From Coriobacteriaceae bacterium AM113-163 (GTDB lineage: Bacteria > Actinomycetota > Coriobacteriia > Coriobacteriales > Coriobacteriaceae), in contig JAQDWB010000001.1 of NCBI GenBank assembly GCA_027673765.1, forward strand, positions 166,813 to 230,812: DNA of 64,000 bases. Direction: 5' to 3'. A program made the position numbers and the translations under genes. The notes below the pieces were generated by a model. It was not told the DNA's origin, made no database searches, and was given only the letters and a program-made list of their open reading frames with translations. Below, one piece after another: positions 17,941 through 26,022 of this stretch (the stretch's first letter is position 1; each line of letters starts with the position of its first letter).

Positions 17941-19761
17941 ATGTCCGTTGAGGTCATGAGGTCTGTGATCGAGGCCGCTGAGGGTCGCGTGCCCGTCGAC
18001 ACGCTGTTTACCAATGCGCAGATTGTCGACGTGTACGGTCAGCGCGTGGCGCCCGGTAGCGTTGCCGTCAAGGACGGTCTGATCGTCGGCGTGCTCTACG
18101 ACGGTCGTGACGATGCCGCCGGTACCTATGAGGCTGCCGAGGTTATCGACTGCCAGGGTCGCTATCTCGCCCCCGGCTTTATCGACGGACATCTGCACAT
18201 TGAGTCCTCGAACATCCGCCCCGCCGAGTATGCGCGCATGGCGGCGACGCGCGGTACTACCACCGCCATTGCCGACAGCCACGAGATCGCCAACGTGGCG
18301 GGCCTGGACGGCCTGCACTTTATGATCGAGGACGGTCGCCGCGCGCCCATTTCCATCAAGTACATGATGCCCTCGTGCGTGCCCGCGCTGCCCGATGAGC
18401 AAGCGGGCGCTGTGATTACCGCCGCTGACATGCAGGCGTTTTTTGCCGAGCATCCGGGCGATGTTTTTGGCCTGGGCGAGATGATGAACCTGCCGGGTGT
18501 CTTTATGGCCGACCCCGAGACCTGTGCTCGCATCGATGCTGCCAACCAGACGCCGTCCAAGCAGGTCGACGGCCATGCACCGCTCATTGCCGGCAAGGAC
18601 CTTAATGCCTATGCCGCGGCGGGCATTATCGCCGATCACGAGTCGACGATTCCCGAGGAGGCGCTCGATAAACTGTCTCGTGGCATGTACGTGATGCTGC
18701 GCGAGGGCACGTGCAGCCATGACCTGGCCAATCTGTCGCCGATGCTGCTGGAGAACCCCGCGCGCGCCCGCCGCTGCTGCTTTGCGACTGACGACCGCGC
18801 CCCTTCCGATGCGCTTGCGACTGGCATGATCGACAATGCCTGCCGCGTGGCGATTGAGGCCGGTATCGACCCCGTGGTCGCTATCTCTATGGCGTCTCTC
18901 TCCACGGCCGAGGCGTTTGGCCTGGATCACGGCTGCCGCGACCCGCACGAGCTGCGTGGTGCGATTGCCCCGGGCAAGCGTGCCGACCTGCTGGTGCTCA
19001 ATGACCTGACGTTTGCTACGGCTCCGCATCGAGTATATGCCGCCGGTGCTCTGGTGGCGCAGGACGGCACCTTTGTGGGCGAGATCGCACCCGAGATGGC
19101 CGAGGTTGCGGCCCTTGCCGATGAGCTGCGCGCCTCCGTTAAGCTGCCGAAGCTTTCGCTCGACGTGTTTGACTATGCCTTTAAGCCGGGCGAGGCCGTT
19201 ATCGATGTCATCCCGGGTATGGCTATCACGGGTATGGCTCGCCCCGAGAGCGCCGAGGGCCTGCGCCGCATTATGCTGATCGAGCGCCACGGCCGCGGCG
19301 TGTCGCTGCAGGCCGAGGGCGCCGACGGTGACGGCCCCGCGGGTCTGGGCTTGGTTGGCAAGCATATCGGTCGCGGCTGGGTGCGCGGCTTTACCATCAC
19401 GGGTGGCGCCATTGCCTCCACGATTGGCCACGACTCGCACAACGTGTGCGTGGTGGGCGACAATGCGGCGGATATGATGGCTGCCGTTGAGGCCGTGGGC
19501 CAGGGCGGCCACGTGCTGGTGCGCAACGGCGAGGTCGTGGCGCGCATTCCGCTGGCGCTCGGTGGCCTTATGAGCGAGGGCACGGCCGAGGATGTCGCCG
19601 CGCAGCACGACGACTTTATGGTCAAGGCGCGCGCCATGGGTATCGAGGCGCCGCTCGACCCCATCATGGGCATCATTTTCCTGCCCCTGCCGGTAATCCC
19701 GACGCTCCGCATCCGCCCCGAGGGCATGTTCGACGTCACGACCTTCACCTACGCCGACTAG
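17941..19761 (+). CDS. ade: Adenine deaminase
   Basis: Converts adenine to hypoxanthine and ammonia in purine salvage. It has 606 residues from ATG 17941 (AGGAG at 17931-17935); the frame opens earlier but without a site. The amidohydrolase metal motif is GFIDGHLHIESS near residue 85, with ATRGTTTAIADSHEIANV following. The second catalytic half includes GFTITGGAIASTIGHDSHN. No purine riboswitch was recognised upstream. The stop codon lies inside a 31-nt repeat (19758-19788). Confidence 0.93.
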   Translation: MSVEVMRSVIEAAEGRVPVDTLFTNAQIVDVYGQRVAPGSVAVKDGLIVGVLYDGRDDAAGTYEAAEVIDCQGRYLAPGFIDGHLHIESSNIRPAEYARMAATRGTTTAIADSHEIANVAGLDGLHFMIEDGRRAPISIKYMMPSCVPALPDEQAGAVITAADMQAFFAEHPGDVFGLGEMMNLPGVFMADPETCARIDAANQTPSKQVDGHAPLIAGKDLNAYAAAGIIADHESTIPEEALDKLSRGMYVMLREGTCSHDLANLSPMLLENPARARRCCFATDDRAPSDALATGMIDNACRVAIEAGIDPVVAISMASLSTAEAFGLDHGCRDPHELRGAIAPGKRADLLVLNDLTFATAPHRVYAAGALVAQDGTFVGEIAPEMAEVAALADELRASVKLPKLSLDVFDYAFKPGEAVIDVIPGMAITGMARPESAEGLRRIMLIERHGRGVSLQAEGADGDGPAGLGLVGKHIGRGWVRGFTITGGAIASTIGHDSHNVCVVGDNAADMMAAVEAVGQGGHVLVRNGEVVARIPLALGGLMSEGTAEDVAAQHDDFMVKARAMGIEAPLDPIMGIIFLPLPVIPTLRIRPEGMFDVTTFTYAD

Positions 19762-19788
19762 TCATCGGGGACGTTCTTAAACGACTAG
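19758..19788. repeat. 31-nt inverted repeat, left copy
   Basis: Starts with CTAG at the ade stop codon and contains GGGGACGTTCTTAAACG. Its reverse complement recurs at 20834-20864 with 29 of 31 matches, so the pair brackets the HAD gene at 19960-20754. Confidence 0.75.
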
Positions 19789-19892
19789 CCGTCGGGGTGG
19801 CGTGTCGCCTGACGCCGCGACCGTGAGACCTCTGGCATGTGTGAGCTATTTGCCAGGTCCTTGTAACGTTTACGCCCGCGGAGTCTTATTTG

Positions 19893-19954
19893 AGCTCCCT
19901 TTGGGTACGTTGGAATCGGATACACGTTCGATTCCAACAAGCCCGAAGGGAGCT
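19893..19954 (+). promoter_or_regulatory. Leader hairpin covering the ribosome-binding site of the HAD gene
   Basis: AGCTCCCTT (19893-19901) pairs with AAGGGAGCT (19946-19954), GGG with CCC, and GTTGGAATCG (19909-19918) with CGATTCCAAC (19929-19938). The 3' arm contains the AAGGGAG ribosome-binding site for the ATG at 19960, so the closed hairpin would block translation. The four T residues after it could also allow partial termination. No known riboswitch class was recognised. Confidence 0.55.
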
Positions 19955-19959
19955 TTTCT

Positions 19960-20754
19960 ATGTTTAAACTGATTGCATCCGATATGGACGGCACACTGCT
20001 TGACGAAAACGGCCAGGTGCCTCCCGAGACCTACGAACTGATTCTGGCGCTACACGAGCATGGCGTGCATTTCGCCGCATCGTCAGGTCGTCGCTACGAT
20101 CGCCTGTGCGAGTTCTTTGCGCCCGTTCGCGACAAGATGGACTTTGTCGCCGCTAACGGCGCCCAAGTCTACGCCGACGGTAAGATGGTAGACCGTGAGG
20201 TGTATTCCCACCTGGCGATTCGAAGGCTCGCCCAAGCCGTCAGGACGTTTCCCAATCTGCATCTTGCGCTCTTTGACCGAACCAAGTCCTTCCTGCTCGA
20301 TGACGAGTGCAAGTTCGTGCGTGAGGTCGATAAGGACCTTCCCAATGCCGAGCGTATTTGGGAGCTGCCCGATCCCAGCGTAAATATCATCAAAGCGAGT
20401 ATCTTTTGCGACGACAGTGCGGTTATGGACAGTGCGTACGTGCTACAGCGCGAACTTGGTCAGCTCTTTACTTTTGCGCCTTCGGGCAACGCGTGGATCG
20501 ATGCCATGCAGCCTGGTGTGTCGAAGGCCTCGGGTATCGCGCAGCTCGCGGAGCATTACGGCATTGGTCGCGACGAGGTCATGGCGTTTGGCGACTCGAT
20601 GAACGATTACGAGATCATTCGCTTTGTCGGCATGGGCTGCGCGATGGAAAACGCGCGTCCTGCGCTCAAGGCCGTTGCCGATCGTGTGGTGGGGCACAAC
20701 CGCGACCACGCCGTCCAGCAGGAGCTTCGTCGCGTGCTGGAGGGCCTCGCCTAG
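19960..20754 (+). CDS. Cof-type HAD-IIB family phosphatase
   Basis: 264 residues. HAD motif I is ASDMDGTLLDENG at residues 5-17, motif II is in HFAASSGRRYD, and motif IV is VMAFGDSMNDYEII near 207. The large C2B-type cap places it with Cof/YkrA sugar-phosphate or cofactor phosphatases; substrate unknown. Its ribosome-binding site is buried in a hairpin and the gene is bracketed by 31-nt inverted repeats. A second, divergent Cof-type gene lies just downstream on the other strand. Confidence 0.88.
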   Translation: MFKLIASDMDGTLLDENGQVPPETYELILALHEHGVHFAASSGRRYDRLCEFFAPVRDKMDFVAANGAQVYADGKMVDREVYSHLAIRRLAQAVRTFPNLHLALFDRTKSFLLDDECKFVREVDKDLPNAERIWELPDPSVNIIKASIFCDDSAVMDSAYVLQRELGQLFTFAPSGNAWIDAMQPGVSKASGIAQLAEHYGIGRDEVMAFGDSMNDYEIIRFVGMGCAMENARPALKAVADRVVGHNRDHAVQQELRRVLEGLA

Positions 20755-20789
20755 ACCGGCAGTTGGGTGTTCCCATTATGTCGACAGCC

Positions 20790-20864
20790 GGGGACGGTCC
20801 TTGCACGAACTGCGCGAAGACTGTCCCCAACGACTAGTCGTTTAAGAACGTCCCCAACGACTAG
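20790..20864. repeat. Hairpin and right copy of the 31-nt inverted repeat
   Basis: GGGGAC (20790-20795) and GTCCCC (20823-20828) frame a small hairpin. Next to it, 20834-20864 is the inverted partner of 19758-19788 and contains the palindrome AACGACTAGTCGTT. The repeat ends in CTAG, which supplies the stop codon of the minus-strand gene at 20861. Confidence 0.7.
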
Positions 20865-21703
20865 GCGAGGGCGGCCATGATGGTGCGGGCGACGCCGTCG
20901 TGGTCATTGTCGAACTCGGTGATGGCGCCGGCAGCCTCGCGGTCCTCGGGCTCGCCGTTGATCATGGCCGTGCCGTGGCCCGCTGCCACAAGCATCGGGA
21001 TGTCGTTGATGTTGTCGCCGAAGGCCCAAGCATCGGCAAGGGGCTCGTCCAGATGCTCGCACAGCCAGGTCAAGGCAGTTCCCTTGGTGGCGCCCTCGCC
21101 CATGACCTCGATATTCATGGCGTACGAACGCGTGACCTCAATGCTTCCGAGCGTGTCGAGCTCAGCCGCGATGGCGTCGCGATCGGCCGGGTCGTGCCAG
21201 TACATGGCGATGCGTTCGAGCGTCTCGACCTCGTCGATCTTGCTGTCGATATTCATGTCGATCGGTGTTCGTGTGCGCTTGAGCGAAGCCGCGATGTGGG
21301 GGTCGCCGCCGCAGAATTCGTCCAGGCGCGTGTAGAGCGAGCGGGGGAGGAAGCACTGCCCGTCCGCGAAGATATCGAAGGTCACATCGTGGCCGGCGGC
21401 AATGCGATGGATGCGGTGGGCAATGCCACGGTCGAGCGGACGGCTCAAGATGCACGTGGCGCGCGAGGCGTCGGTGGGCGTATCCTCGTCGAGCTGCCAG
21501 ACGCTGGCGCCGTTGGCACAGACCGCGTAGTGCACGGCGGGATGGGCGAGAATGGGCTCAAAGATGCCCGACAGTGGACGTCCCGTGCAGGGAACAAACT
21601 CGATGCCACGACGTGCGAGCTCGTCGAGCATCGCCCAGGTGGCATCGCTCATTTGCTTATCGCTCGTCAGCAGCGTTCCATCCATGTCGGAAAACACAAT
21701 CAT
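20861..21703 (-). CDS. Cof-type HAD-IIB family phosphatase (second copy)
   Basis: 280 residues. Motif I is FSDMDGTLLTSDKQM at residues 4-18, motif II is in FVPCTGRPLSG, and motif IV is AWAFGDNINDIPMLVAAGHG near 222-241. The insertion between motifs II and III is a C2B cap. AAAGGG lies upstream of ATG 21703. It shares the fold but not close sequence with the gene at 19960. Substrate unknown. Confidence 0.88.
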   Translation of the reverse strand: MIVFSDMDGTLLTSDKQMSDATWAMLDELARRGIEFVPCTGRPLSGIFEPILAHPAVHYAVCANGASVWQLDEDTPTDASRATCILSRPLDRGIAHRIHRIAAGHDVTFDIFADGQCFLPRSLYTRLDEFCGGDPHIAASLKRTRTPIDMNIDSKIDEVETLERIAMYWHDPADRDAIAAELDTLGSIEVTRSYAMNIEVMGEGATKGTALTWLCEHLDEPLADAWAFGDNINDIPMLVAAGHGTAMINGEPEDREAAGAITEFDNDHDGVARTIMAALA

Positions 21704-21727
21704 TCGATGCAGCCCTTTCTACTGGCA

Positions 21728-21767
21728 TAAAAAGCGTGGCCGAGGGCGGTGATGCCCTGGCCACGCT
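21728..21767 (-). terminator. Rho-independent terminator after citrate synthase
   Basis: AGCGTGGCC (21733-21741) pairs with GGCCACGCT (21759-21767), with an inner GGGC/GCCC. On the minus strand it is followed by TTTTT. It separates gltA from the HAD gene downstream. Confidence 0.85.
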
Positions 21768-21790
21768 CGGGTTCTATAACGGTCCGCGTC

Positions 21791-23209
21791 CTAGCGGTCG
21801 GCGAGCGGCTTGTACTTCAGCGGCTCGATAACCGGGCGATACGCGGGACGGATGATGCGGTGCGCGCAGAAGAGCTCTTCCATGCGGTGCGCCGACCAGC
21901 CGGCCATGCGGGCAACGGCGAATAGCGGCGTAAAGAGCGTTTCGGGCACGCCGAGCATCTTGTAGATAAAGCCTGTGTACAGGTCGATGTTGGCGCAGAT
22001 GGGCTTGGTCATGCCGTGGTCGCGCATCACCTGCGGTGCCAGGCGCTCGATGCGCTCGATGAGTGCGAACTCTTCGCCCAAGTCCTTCTTGGCTGCCAGT
22101 GAGCGCGCGTAACGGCGGCACACCTCGGCACGCGGGTCGCTCAGCGTGTAGACGGCGTGGCCCATACCGTAGATGAGGCCCGTGCCGTCGAAGGCCTGCT
22201 TGTCGAGGATCTTGCCCAGGTAGGCCGCGACCTCGTCCTCGTCCTCCCAGTTGGAGACATGCGCGCGGATGTCCTCGTGCATAGACACGACCTTGGCGTT
22301 GGCGCCGCCGTGGCGCGGGCCCTTGAGCGAGCCGATGGCCGCGGCGTAGGCGGAATACGGGTCGGTGGCCGAGGAGGACAGCACGCGGCAGGCAAACGTG
22401 GAGTTGTTGCCGCCGCCGTGCTCTGCATGCAGCATGAGCATCACGTCGAGCAGCATGGCCTCATCGCGGGTGAACGCCATACCGCCGCGGAGCACCTGTA
22501 GGATGGTCTCGGCGGTGGAGAGGCCGGGCGTGGGGTGCGGCACGTGAACCTCGGAGCCGCGAAGCTTGGCGATCGAGGCCATGTGTGCGAAGGCGGCGAT
22601 GCGCGGGAGACGTGCGAGCATGGAAATAGCCACGTCGATCTCATGCTCGGGCGTGATCACGTCTGGTTCGGCATCGAAGGCGTAGAGCAGCAGCACGGCG
22701 CGCTGGAGCACGTTCATGATGCTCGACGACACCGTGGTCATAGGGAACTCTTTGACGTACTCGTCGCTCAGATGTCTAAAGGCGCCCAGGCGCTCGCAAA
22801 AGCCGTCGAGCTCTTCCTTGTTGGGCAGCGAACCCGTGATAAGCAGATAGGCGACTTCCTCGTAGCCGTAGCGATTCTCGGCCTGGGCATTGTTGACCAG
22901 ATCCTCGATGCTGTAGCCGCGAAGCGTGAGCTTGCCCTGATCGGGCACGACCTTTCCGTCGACCTTGTTGTAGCCGTGCACATCCGAGATGCGAGTGAGG
23001 CCCGCGACCACGCCCGAGCCGTCGGCATTGCGCAGGCCGCGCTTGACATTGTGCTCAACAAACAGGCCCTCGTCATAAGGGTCGGTCGGCAGGCCGTGGT
23101 AGAGGCTTTCGCTCTCAGGCGAAATCTGGCGGCTTGCTTCGTAATCCAGAACCAGGCGGCTCAAGTGGTCATCGAAGCGGTAATAGATTTTCTTGGCGTC
23201 GTAGGCCAT
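21791..23209 (-). CDS. gltA: Citrate synthase
   Basis: Condenses oxaloacetate and acetyl-CoA to citrate. It has 472 residues. Active-site regions are recognisable: MLHAEHGGGNNSTF (first catalytic His), GPRHGGANAKV, and GMGHAVYTLSDPRAEV (second His region). The ~60-residue N-terminal extension before the core is longer than in minimal type I enzymes. GAGAGGAG precedes ATG 23209. No other TCA genes are nearby; with gltBD at 56 kb it would feed 2-oxoglutarate and glutamate synthesis. Confidence 0.93.
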   Translation of the reverse strand: MAYDAKKIYYRFDDHLSRLVLDYEASRQISPESESLYHGLPTDPYDEGLFVEHNVKRGLRNADGSGVVAGLTRISDVHGYNKVDGKVVPDQGKLTLRGYSIEDLVNNAQAENRYGYEEVAYLLITGSLPNKEELDGFCERLGAFRHLSDEYVKEFPMTTVSSSIMNVLQRAVLLLYAFDAEPDVITPEHEIDVAISMLARLPRIAAFAHMASIAKLRGSEVHVPHPTPGLSTAETILQVLRGGMAFTRDEAMLLDVMLMLHAEHGGGNNSTFACRVLSSSATDPYSAYAAAIGSLKGPRHGGANAKVVSMHEDIRAHVSNWEDEDEVAAYLGKILDKQAFDGTGLIYGMGHAVYTLSDPRAEVCRRYARSLAAKKDLGEEFALIERIERLAPQVMRDHGMTKPICANIDLYTGFIYKMLGVPETLFTPLFAVARMAGWSAHRMEELFCAHRIIRPAYRPVIEPLKYKPLADR

Positions 23210-23286
23210 GCGCGCTCCTCTCCGGGCCGCATCGGGGTGACTTGCATGGGCATGCGCGCGTCAGGCTATCCCCAGCGGCTTGCTCG

Positions 23287-23574
23287 CTACAGGCGGTACA
23301 TAAAGTTGAAGACGTCCTCGCGCTGGATGGACACGTTGACGCCCGAAAGCTCGCCGGCCTCGGCCAGCGCCTTCTGCAGCTCGGCGAAGTCGAGCTTGGA
23401 CTCGGCGGTATCGGCCAGCATGGTCATGGTGAAGATGTCCTCGATAATGGACTGCGTGATGTCGCGGATGTCGACGTTGGCCTCGCCTAGGACACGGGTG
23501 ACGCCGGCGACGATGCCGGGGCGGTTCTTGCCAAGGACGGTGATGACGATACGGGAGGACGAGATCTCGGCCAT
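23287..23574 (-). CDS. ACT-domain protein (UPF0237 family)
   Basis: 95-residue protein consisting of one ACT fold (RIVITVLGKNRPGIVAGVTR) and a short C-terminal strand (REDVFNFMYRL). Such proteins usually precede a large UPF0210 (DUF711) gene; here that partner is missing and citrate synthase follows 77 bp later on the same strand. It probably binds a small ligand, possibly an amino acid. AAAGGG lies upstream of ATG 23574. Confidence 0.85.
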   Translation of the reverse strand: MAEISSSRIVITVLGKNRPGIVAGVTRVLGEANVDIRDITQSIIEDIFTMTMLADTAESKLDFAELQKALAEAGELSGVNVSIQREDVFNFMYRL

Positions 23575-23755
23575 GGGAAACCCTTTCGCGTGATTGCGGC
23601 GCGCGCGGGGCGCTCCGCTACGGTACAGTGTTCATCATTGTACCTGTCTGGCGCAAAAAAGGCGCGCTCGCTGCGGCGTTACATGCCTGCAACATGAGCG
23701 TAAGGGGGAAGGCCGCACGGGGAAGAGCCGTCTGGCGCGTGTCCGGCTCGTGTTG

Positions 23756-23819
23756 GGTTGATTTCCGATCTCAGCCGAACACATTGAGCGGACAGGCCGT
23801 TCCCGCAGTCAGCCGAACG
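23756..23819. repeat. Left 64-bp direct repeat of the island (candidate attachment site)
   Basis: 64 bp starting GGTTGATTTCCGATCTCAGC match 31383-31446 in the same orientation at 62 of 64 positions. The repeats bracket an integrase fragment and transporter genes, as expected for attL/attR. No tRNA gene overlaps it. Confidence 0.7.
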
Positions 23820-23884
23820 CCTCCGACGGCTGATTCCGAACTGGAAGCGGAGGGCATCCCCGCCCTTCGGTAGGGGATACCGCT

Positions 23885-23902
23885 CCGCGGCGCATGCCGC
23901 GG
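23885..23902. repeat. GC-rich palindrome near the left island end
   Basis: CCGCGGC-GCAT-GCCGCGG is a perfect hairpin between the left direct repeat and the integrase fragment. The 396 bp between the ACT gene and the integrase hold no other gene. Confidence 0.5.
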
Positions 23903-23970
23903 GCGGCGCCCCTATCGGACCACCGTGACCTCAGTTGGGATGGGCCCAGCACTGCCGCGTACTCGGTGAG

Positions 23971-24696
23971 CTAGAGCCAACTGTTCGTCTTCACGGCGCG
24001 TATGGCGATATTTCGGTCGTCCGGCTCGGTGATGCCGTAGCCGAACGCCTGGAGCGTCTCGATGGACTCCTGGATCCTCTGTTGGAACATGGGACCCGGA
24101 TCGACCCTCGGCCCGAGGTGCCCGCGCCAAAGGCACGGCGTGGCGCGCAGCATGTTATGGATTTTGGAGATGGGCTCGATGTCGGCGTAGACGTTGAGCG
24201 TCGCCATGGCGTCCTTGTGGCCGAGGATCGATTGGAGCGCCTTGATATCGCCGCCTTGGCGGATCCACTGCGTTGCGAACGTGTGGCGAAGGCCGTGGAA
24301 CGTGATCAGCTCGTCGTTGGTGCCCATGAGGCCGTTGGTCTCCGAGAACGTCTTGAACGCCCTGCGGATATAGCTTGTCGTCGCGAAGGTCGCGCCCGGC
24401 TCCGACAGGATGTAGCAGCCCCCGATCTCGACCGCCCCGGTAAGGCCGCGCAAGCGCAGCTTTCCGCAGTCGATCTCGTGGGTCTCCTTCAGGAAGGGGA
24501 GTAGGCCGACCGGGTCGATGGGGATACCCCTGGCGTCATGGGTCTTGGTGTCCTTGATGAACGAACCCATTCCCTTCGCGTACGCCACCGAGTGTCCGAT
24601 CGAGATCAGGCCCGTCTCGAAATCCACATCGCACCACCGAAGGCCGCAGACCTCGCCGATTCGCATCCCCGTGTGCAGGGCGAGTACGACCGCCCT
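23971..24696 (-). pseudogene. Tyrosine recombinase (integrase), N-terminally truncated
   Basis: Only the catalytic domain remains. Visible catalytic elements are the Arg of HTGMRIGEVCGLRW, HGLRHTFAT (HxxR), LGHKD and the tyrosine of LNVYADI. The core-binding N-terminal domain is absent. The frame is open directly after the TAG of the HTH gene (24697-24699) and in the same frame, giving Arg-Ala-Val-Val-Leu before the first ATG at 24666. This suggests that DNA carrying the HTH gene replaced the 5' half. It is next to the left direct repeat. Confidence 0.75.
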
Positions 24697-24948
24697 CTAA
24701 TCCTCGGCGGACCAATCGAGTCCGAACTCCTTTCGGGCATCCTCTTCGCTCATGACTTCGAGAAGGTCTCCGGGTTGGCAACGAAGGGCGAGGCATAGCT
24801 GCTCGAGTGTGTTGAAGCGAATGCCGCGAATATGCCCTTTTTTAATACGGGACAGGTTCACGGGCGTGGTTCCAATCCTTTCGGCAAGTTCGTTCGAGGA
24901 AATCTTTCGCTCGGCCATGATCTTGTCGAGGCGAACAATTACGGGCAT
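24697..24948 (-). CDS. Cro/C1-type HTH regulator (YozG-like)
   Basis: 83 residues, nearly all HTH: SSNELAERIGTTPVNLSRIK covers the recognition region and LEQLCLALRCQPGDLLE is the typical end of this short class. AAGGAAA precedes ATG 24948. It starts 9 bp after the DUF2975 gene, a common pairing in Firmicutes and Actinobacteria. It probably regulates its own operon and perhaps the divergent transporter cassette. Confidence 0.85.
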   Translation of the reverse strand: MPVIVRLDKIMAERKISSNELAERIGTTPVNLSRIKKGHIRGIRFNTLEQLCLALRCQPGDLLEVMSEEDARKEFGLDWSAED

Positions 24949-24957
24949 GGCGTTTCC

Positions 24958-25470
24958 TTACGCAATCTCGTCGGAGTCGAGGTACAGCTCTCGGGCGTAC
25001 AAGAAGAGCTGGGAAAGCATGAACAGGACGATGCCGAGAACCAGAGAGGTCCAATCGAATGATGAAGCGATCTCTTGGGCGCCGACGGCCCCCTCGCCGC
25101 CAAACATCGAAACGGAGGTTTTGAGTGAGCCGGCGTAGAGGCTGGTGGCAGCTTGAACAACGAAGAGAATGCCGAGCACCTTCAAGCATGTCGCAGACCC
25201 TTTCTTGAAGGGGTCTCCGCTCTTGATCGTCCACACGAGAACGGCGCTGAGGATGGTCGTAGCGATACCGATGACGGCAGGGACCAATGTCGAGATCGCA
25301 AGGGCTGGATACGCGGGGGAGTCTGCAATTACAGGGTTGTCGAGCACTTCGATTGCTGGCTTTAAGGAGAACGCTACTTGTGCGATGGCGGTGGCGCAAA
25401 GGGTCGCAGAGGCTATCGCACATGCGATGCGGAAGGAATGAAGCCGGGGAGTGCGATTGTCGGAACTCAT
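24958..25470 (-). CDS. DUF2975-type membrane protein
   Basis: 170 residues with four hydrophobic segments (about 15-35, 55-80, 92-112, 138-160) and charged ends. Length, topology and the adjacent short HTH gene fit the DUF2975 family, whose function is not established. GGAGGT lies upstream of ATG 25470. It is divergent from the secreted-protein gene at 25591 across a 120-bp regulatory gap. Confidence 0.7.
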   Translation of the reverse strand: MSSDNRTPRLHSFRIACAIASATLCATAIAQVAFSLKPAIEVLDNPVIADSPAYPALAISTLVPAVIGIATTILSAVLVWTIKSGDPFKKGSATCLKVLGILFVVQAATSLYAGSLKTSVSMFGGEGAVGAQEIASSFDWTSLVLGIVLFMLSQLFLYARELYLDSDEIA

Positions 25471-25507
25471 AATAACCTCCGAAGAATTTAAAAAACTCAG
25501 GTTACTT

Positions 25508-25526
25508 TTTAACAGTTTATGTTAAA
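25508..25526. promoter_or_regulatory. Palindrome in the divergent promoter region, candidate operator
   Basis: TTTAACA-GTTTA-TGTTAAA is a 7-bp inverted repeat between the DUF2975/HTH operon and the secreted-protein/transporter operon. Its position allows control of both. GTTACTTTTTAA beside it (25501-25512) resembles GTTACTTTTAA at 29097, upstream of the fused transporter gene. The HTH protein at 24697 is the likeliest binder, by inference. Confidence 0.45.
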
Positions 25527-25590
25527 TTGACTTTGCCGGCAAGTAATCACAGCATACTGCAACCGAAACCCCTCTAGATTGGAGAGGATT

Positions 25591-25956
25591 ATGTTCAGTA
25601 CTGTTAAGTCGTGTAAGCTCTTGGTTTTCCTCGGCCTCGCTCTTTGTTTGTTGCTGCCGGGAGCCCCCGCTTTTGCGGATACCCCGATGCCTCCTTCCCA
25701 TGAGAGCAGCCAGTGTGCCCTCGTTGAGCCCCTCGGGTATACGGACGACGTCGTCGATACCTACTGGAGCTACAGCTGTCCTCGCGGCGTAAGCGGGCAC
25801 AGCATCTCGATGTTCAACATCTCTTACAAGACGATTTCCTACCGAAATGGCTATCGCCGATCCGCGCATCATAGGGAATCCCGCCTCGCTGCAATGTGCT
25901 CCTGTGGTGTTCTTGGCACAACTGATAAATGGCAATTTGTCTATAGCACCTACTAG
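25591..25956 (+). CDS. Small secreted protein, candidate bacteriocin or peptide substrate
   Basis: 121 residues. The N-terminus is a Sec signal peptide (basic MFSTVKSCK, hydrophobic core to LLLPGAPAFA, cleavage near 29/30). The mature part is Tyr/Ser-rich with four cysteines, enough for two disulfides, and ends in Tyr. A segment SYKTISYRNGYRR resembles TYRQLRYNKGYDY in the protein at 30959. GGAGAGG precedes the ATG. It heads the transporter operon. No family was recognised; a lactococcin-972-like role is possible from context only. Confidence 0.6.
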   Translation: MFSTVKSCKLLVFLGLALCLLLPGAPAFADTPMPPSHESSQCALVEPLGYTDDVVDTYWSYSCPRGVSGHSISMFNISYKTISYRNGYRRSAHHRESRLAAMCSCGVLGTTDKWQFVYSTY

Positions 25957-25962
25957 ATGCGA

Positions 25963-25995
25963 GGAAGGGCCGAGCATTTTGTTCGGCCCTTCTGT
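25963..25995 (+). terminator. Hairpin after the secreted-protein gene
   Basis: GAAGGGCCGA and TCGGCCCTTC form a 10-bp stem around a short AT-rich loop, followed by only a few T residues. It may be a partial terminator giving more secreted-protein mRNA than transporter mRNA. Confidence 0.5.
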
Positions 25996-26022
25996 TCCGA
26001 CTGGATGAGGTTAAGGTTGGCG

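Noticed and set aside
17875..19608. 577-codon open frame opposite ade
   Set aside because: Shadow of the adenine deaminase gene; low-complexity composition typical of antisense frames.
25591..25956. Firm assignment as lactococcin 972
   Set aside because: The signal peptide and WSY are suggestive, but the spacing of conserved residues does not match well by eye.
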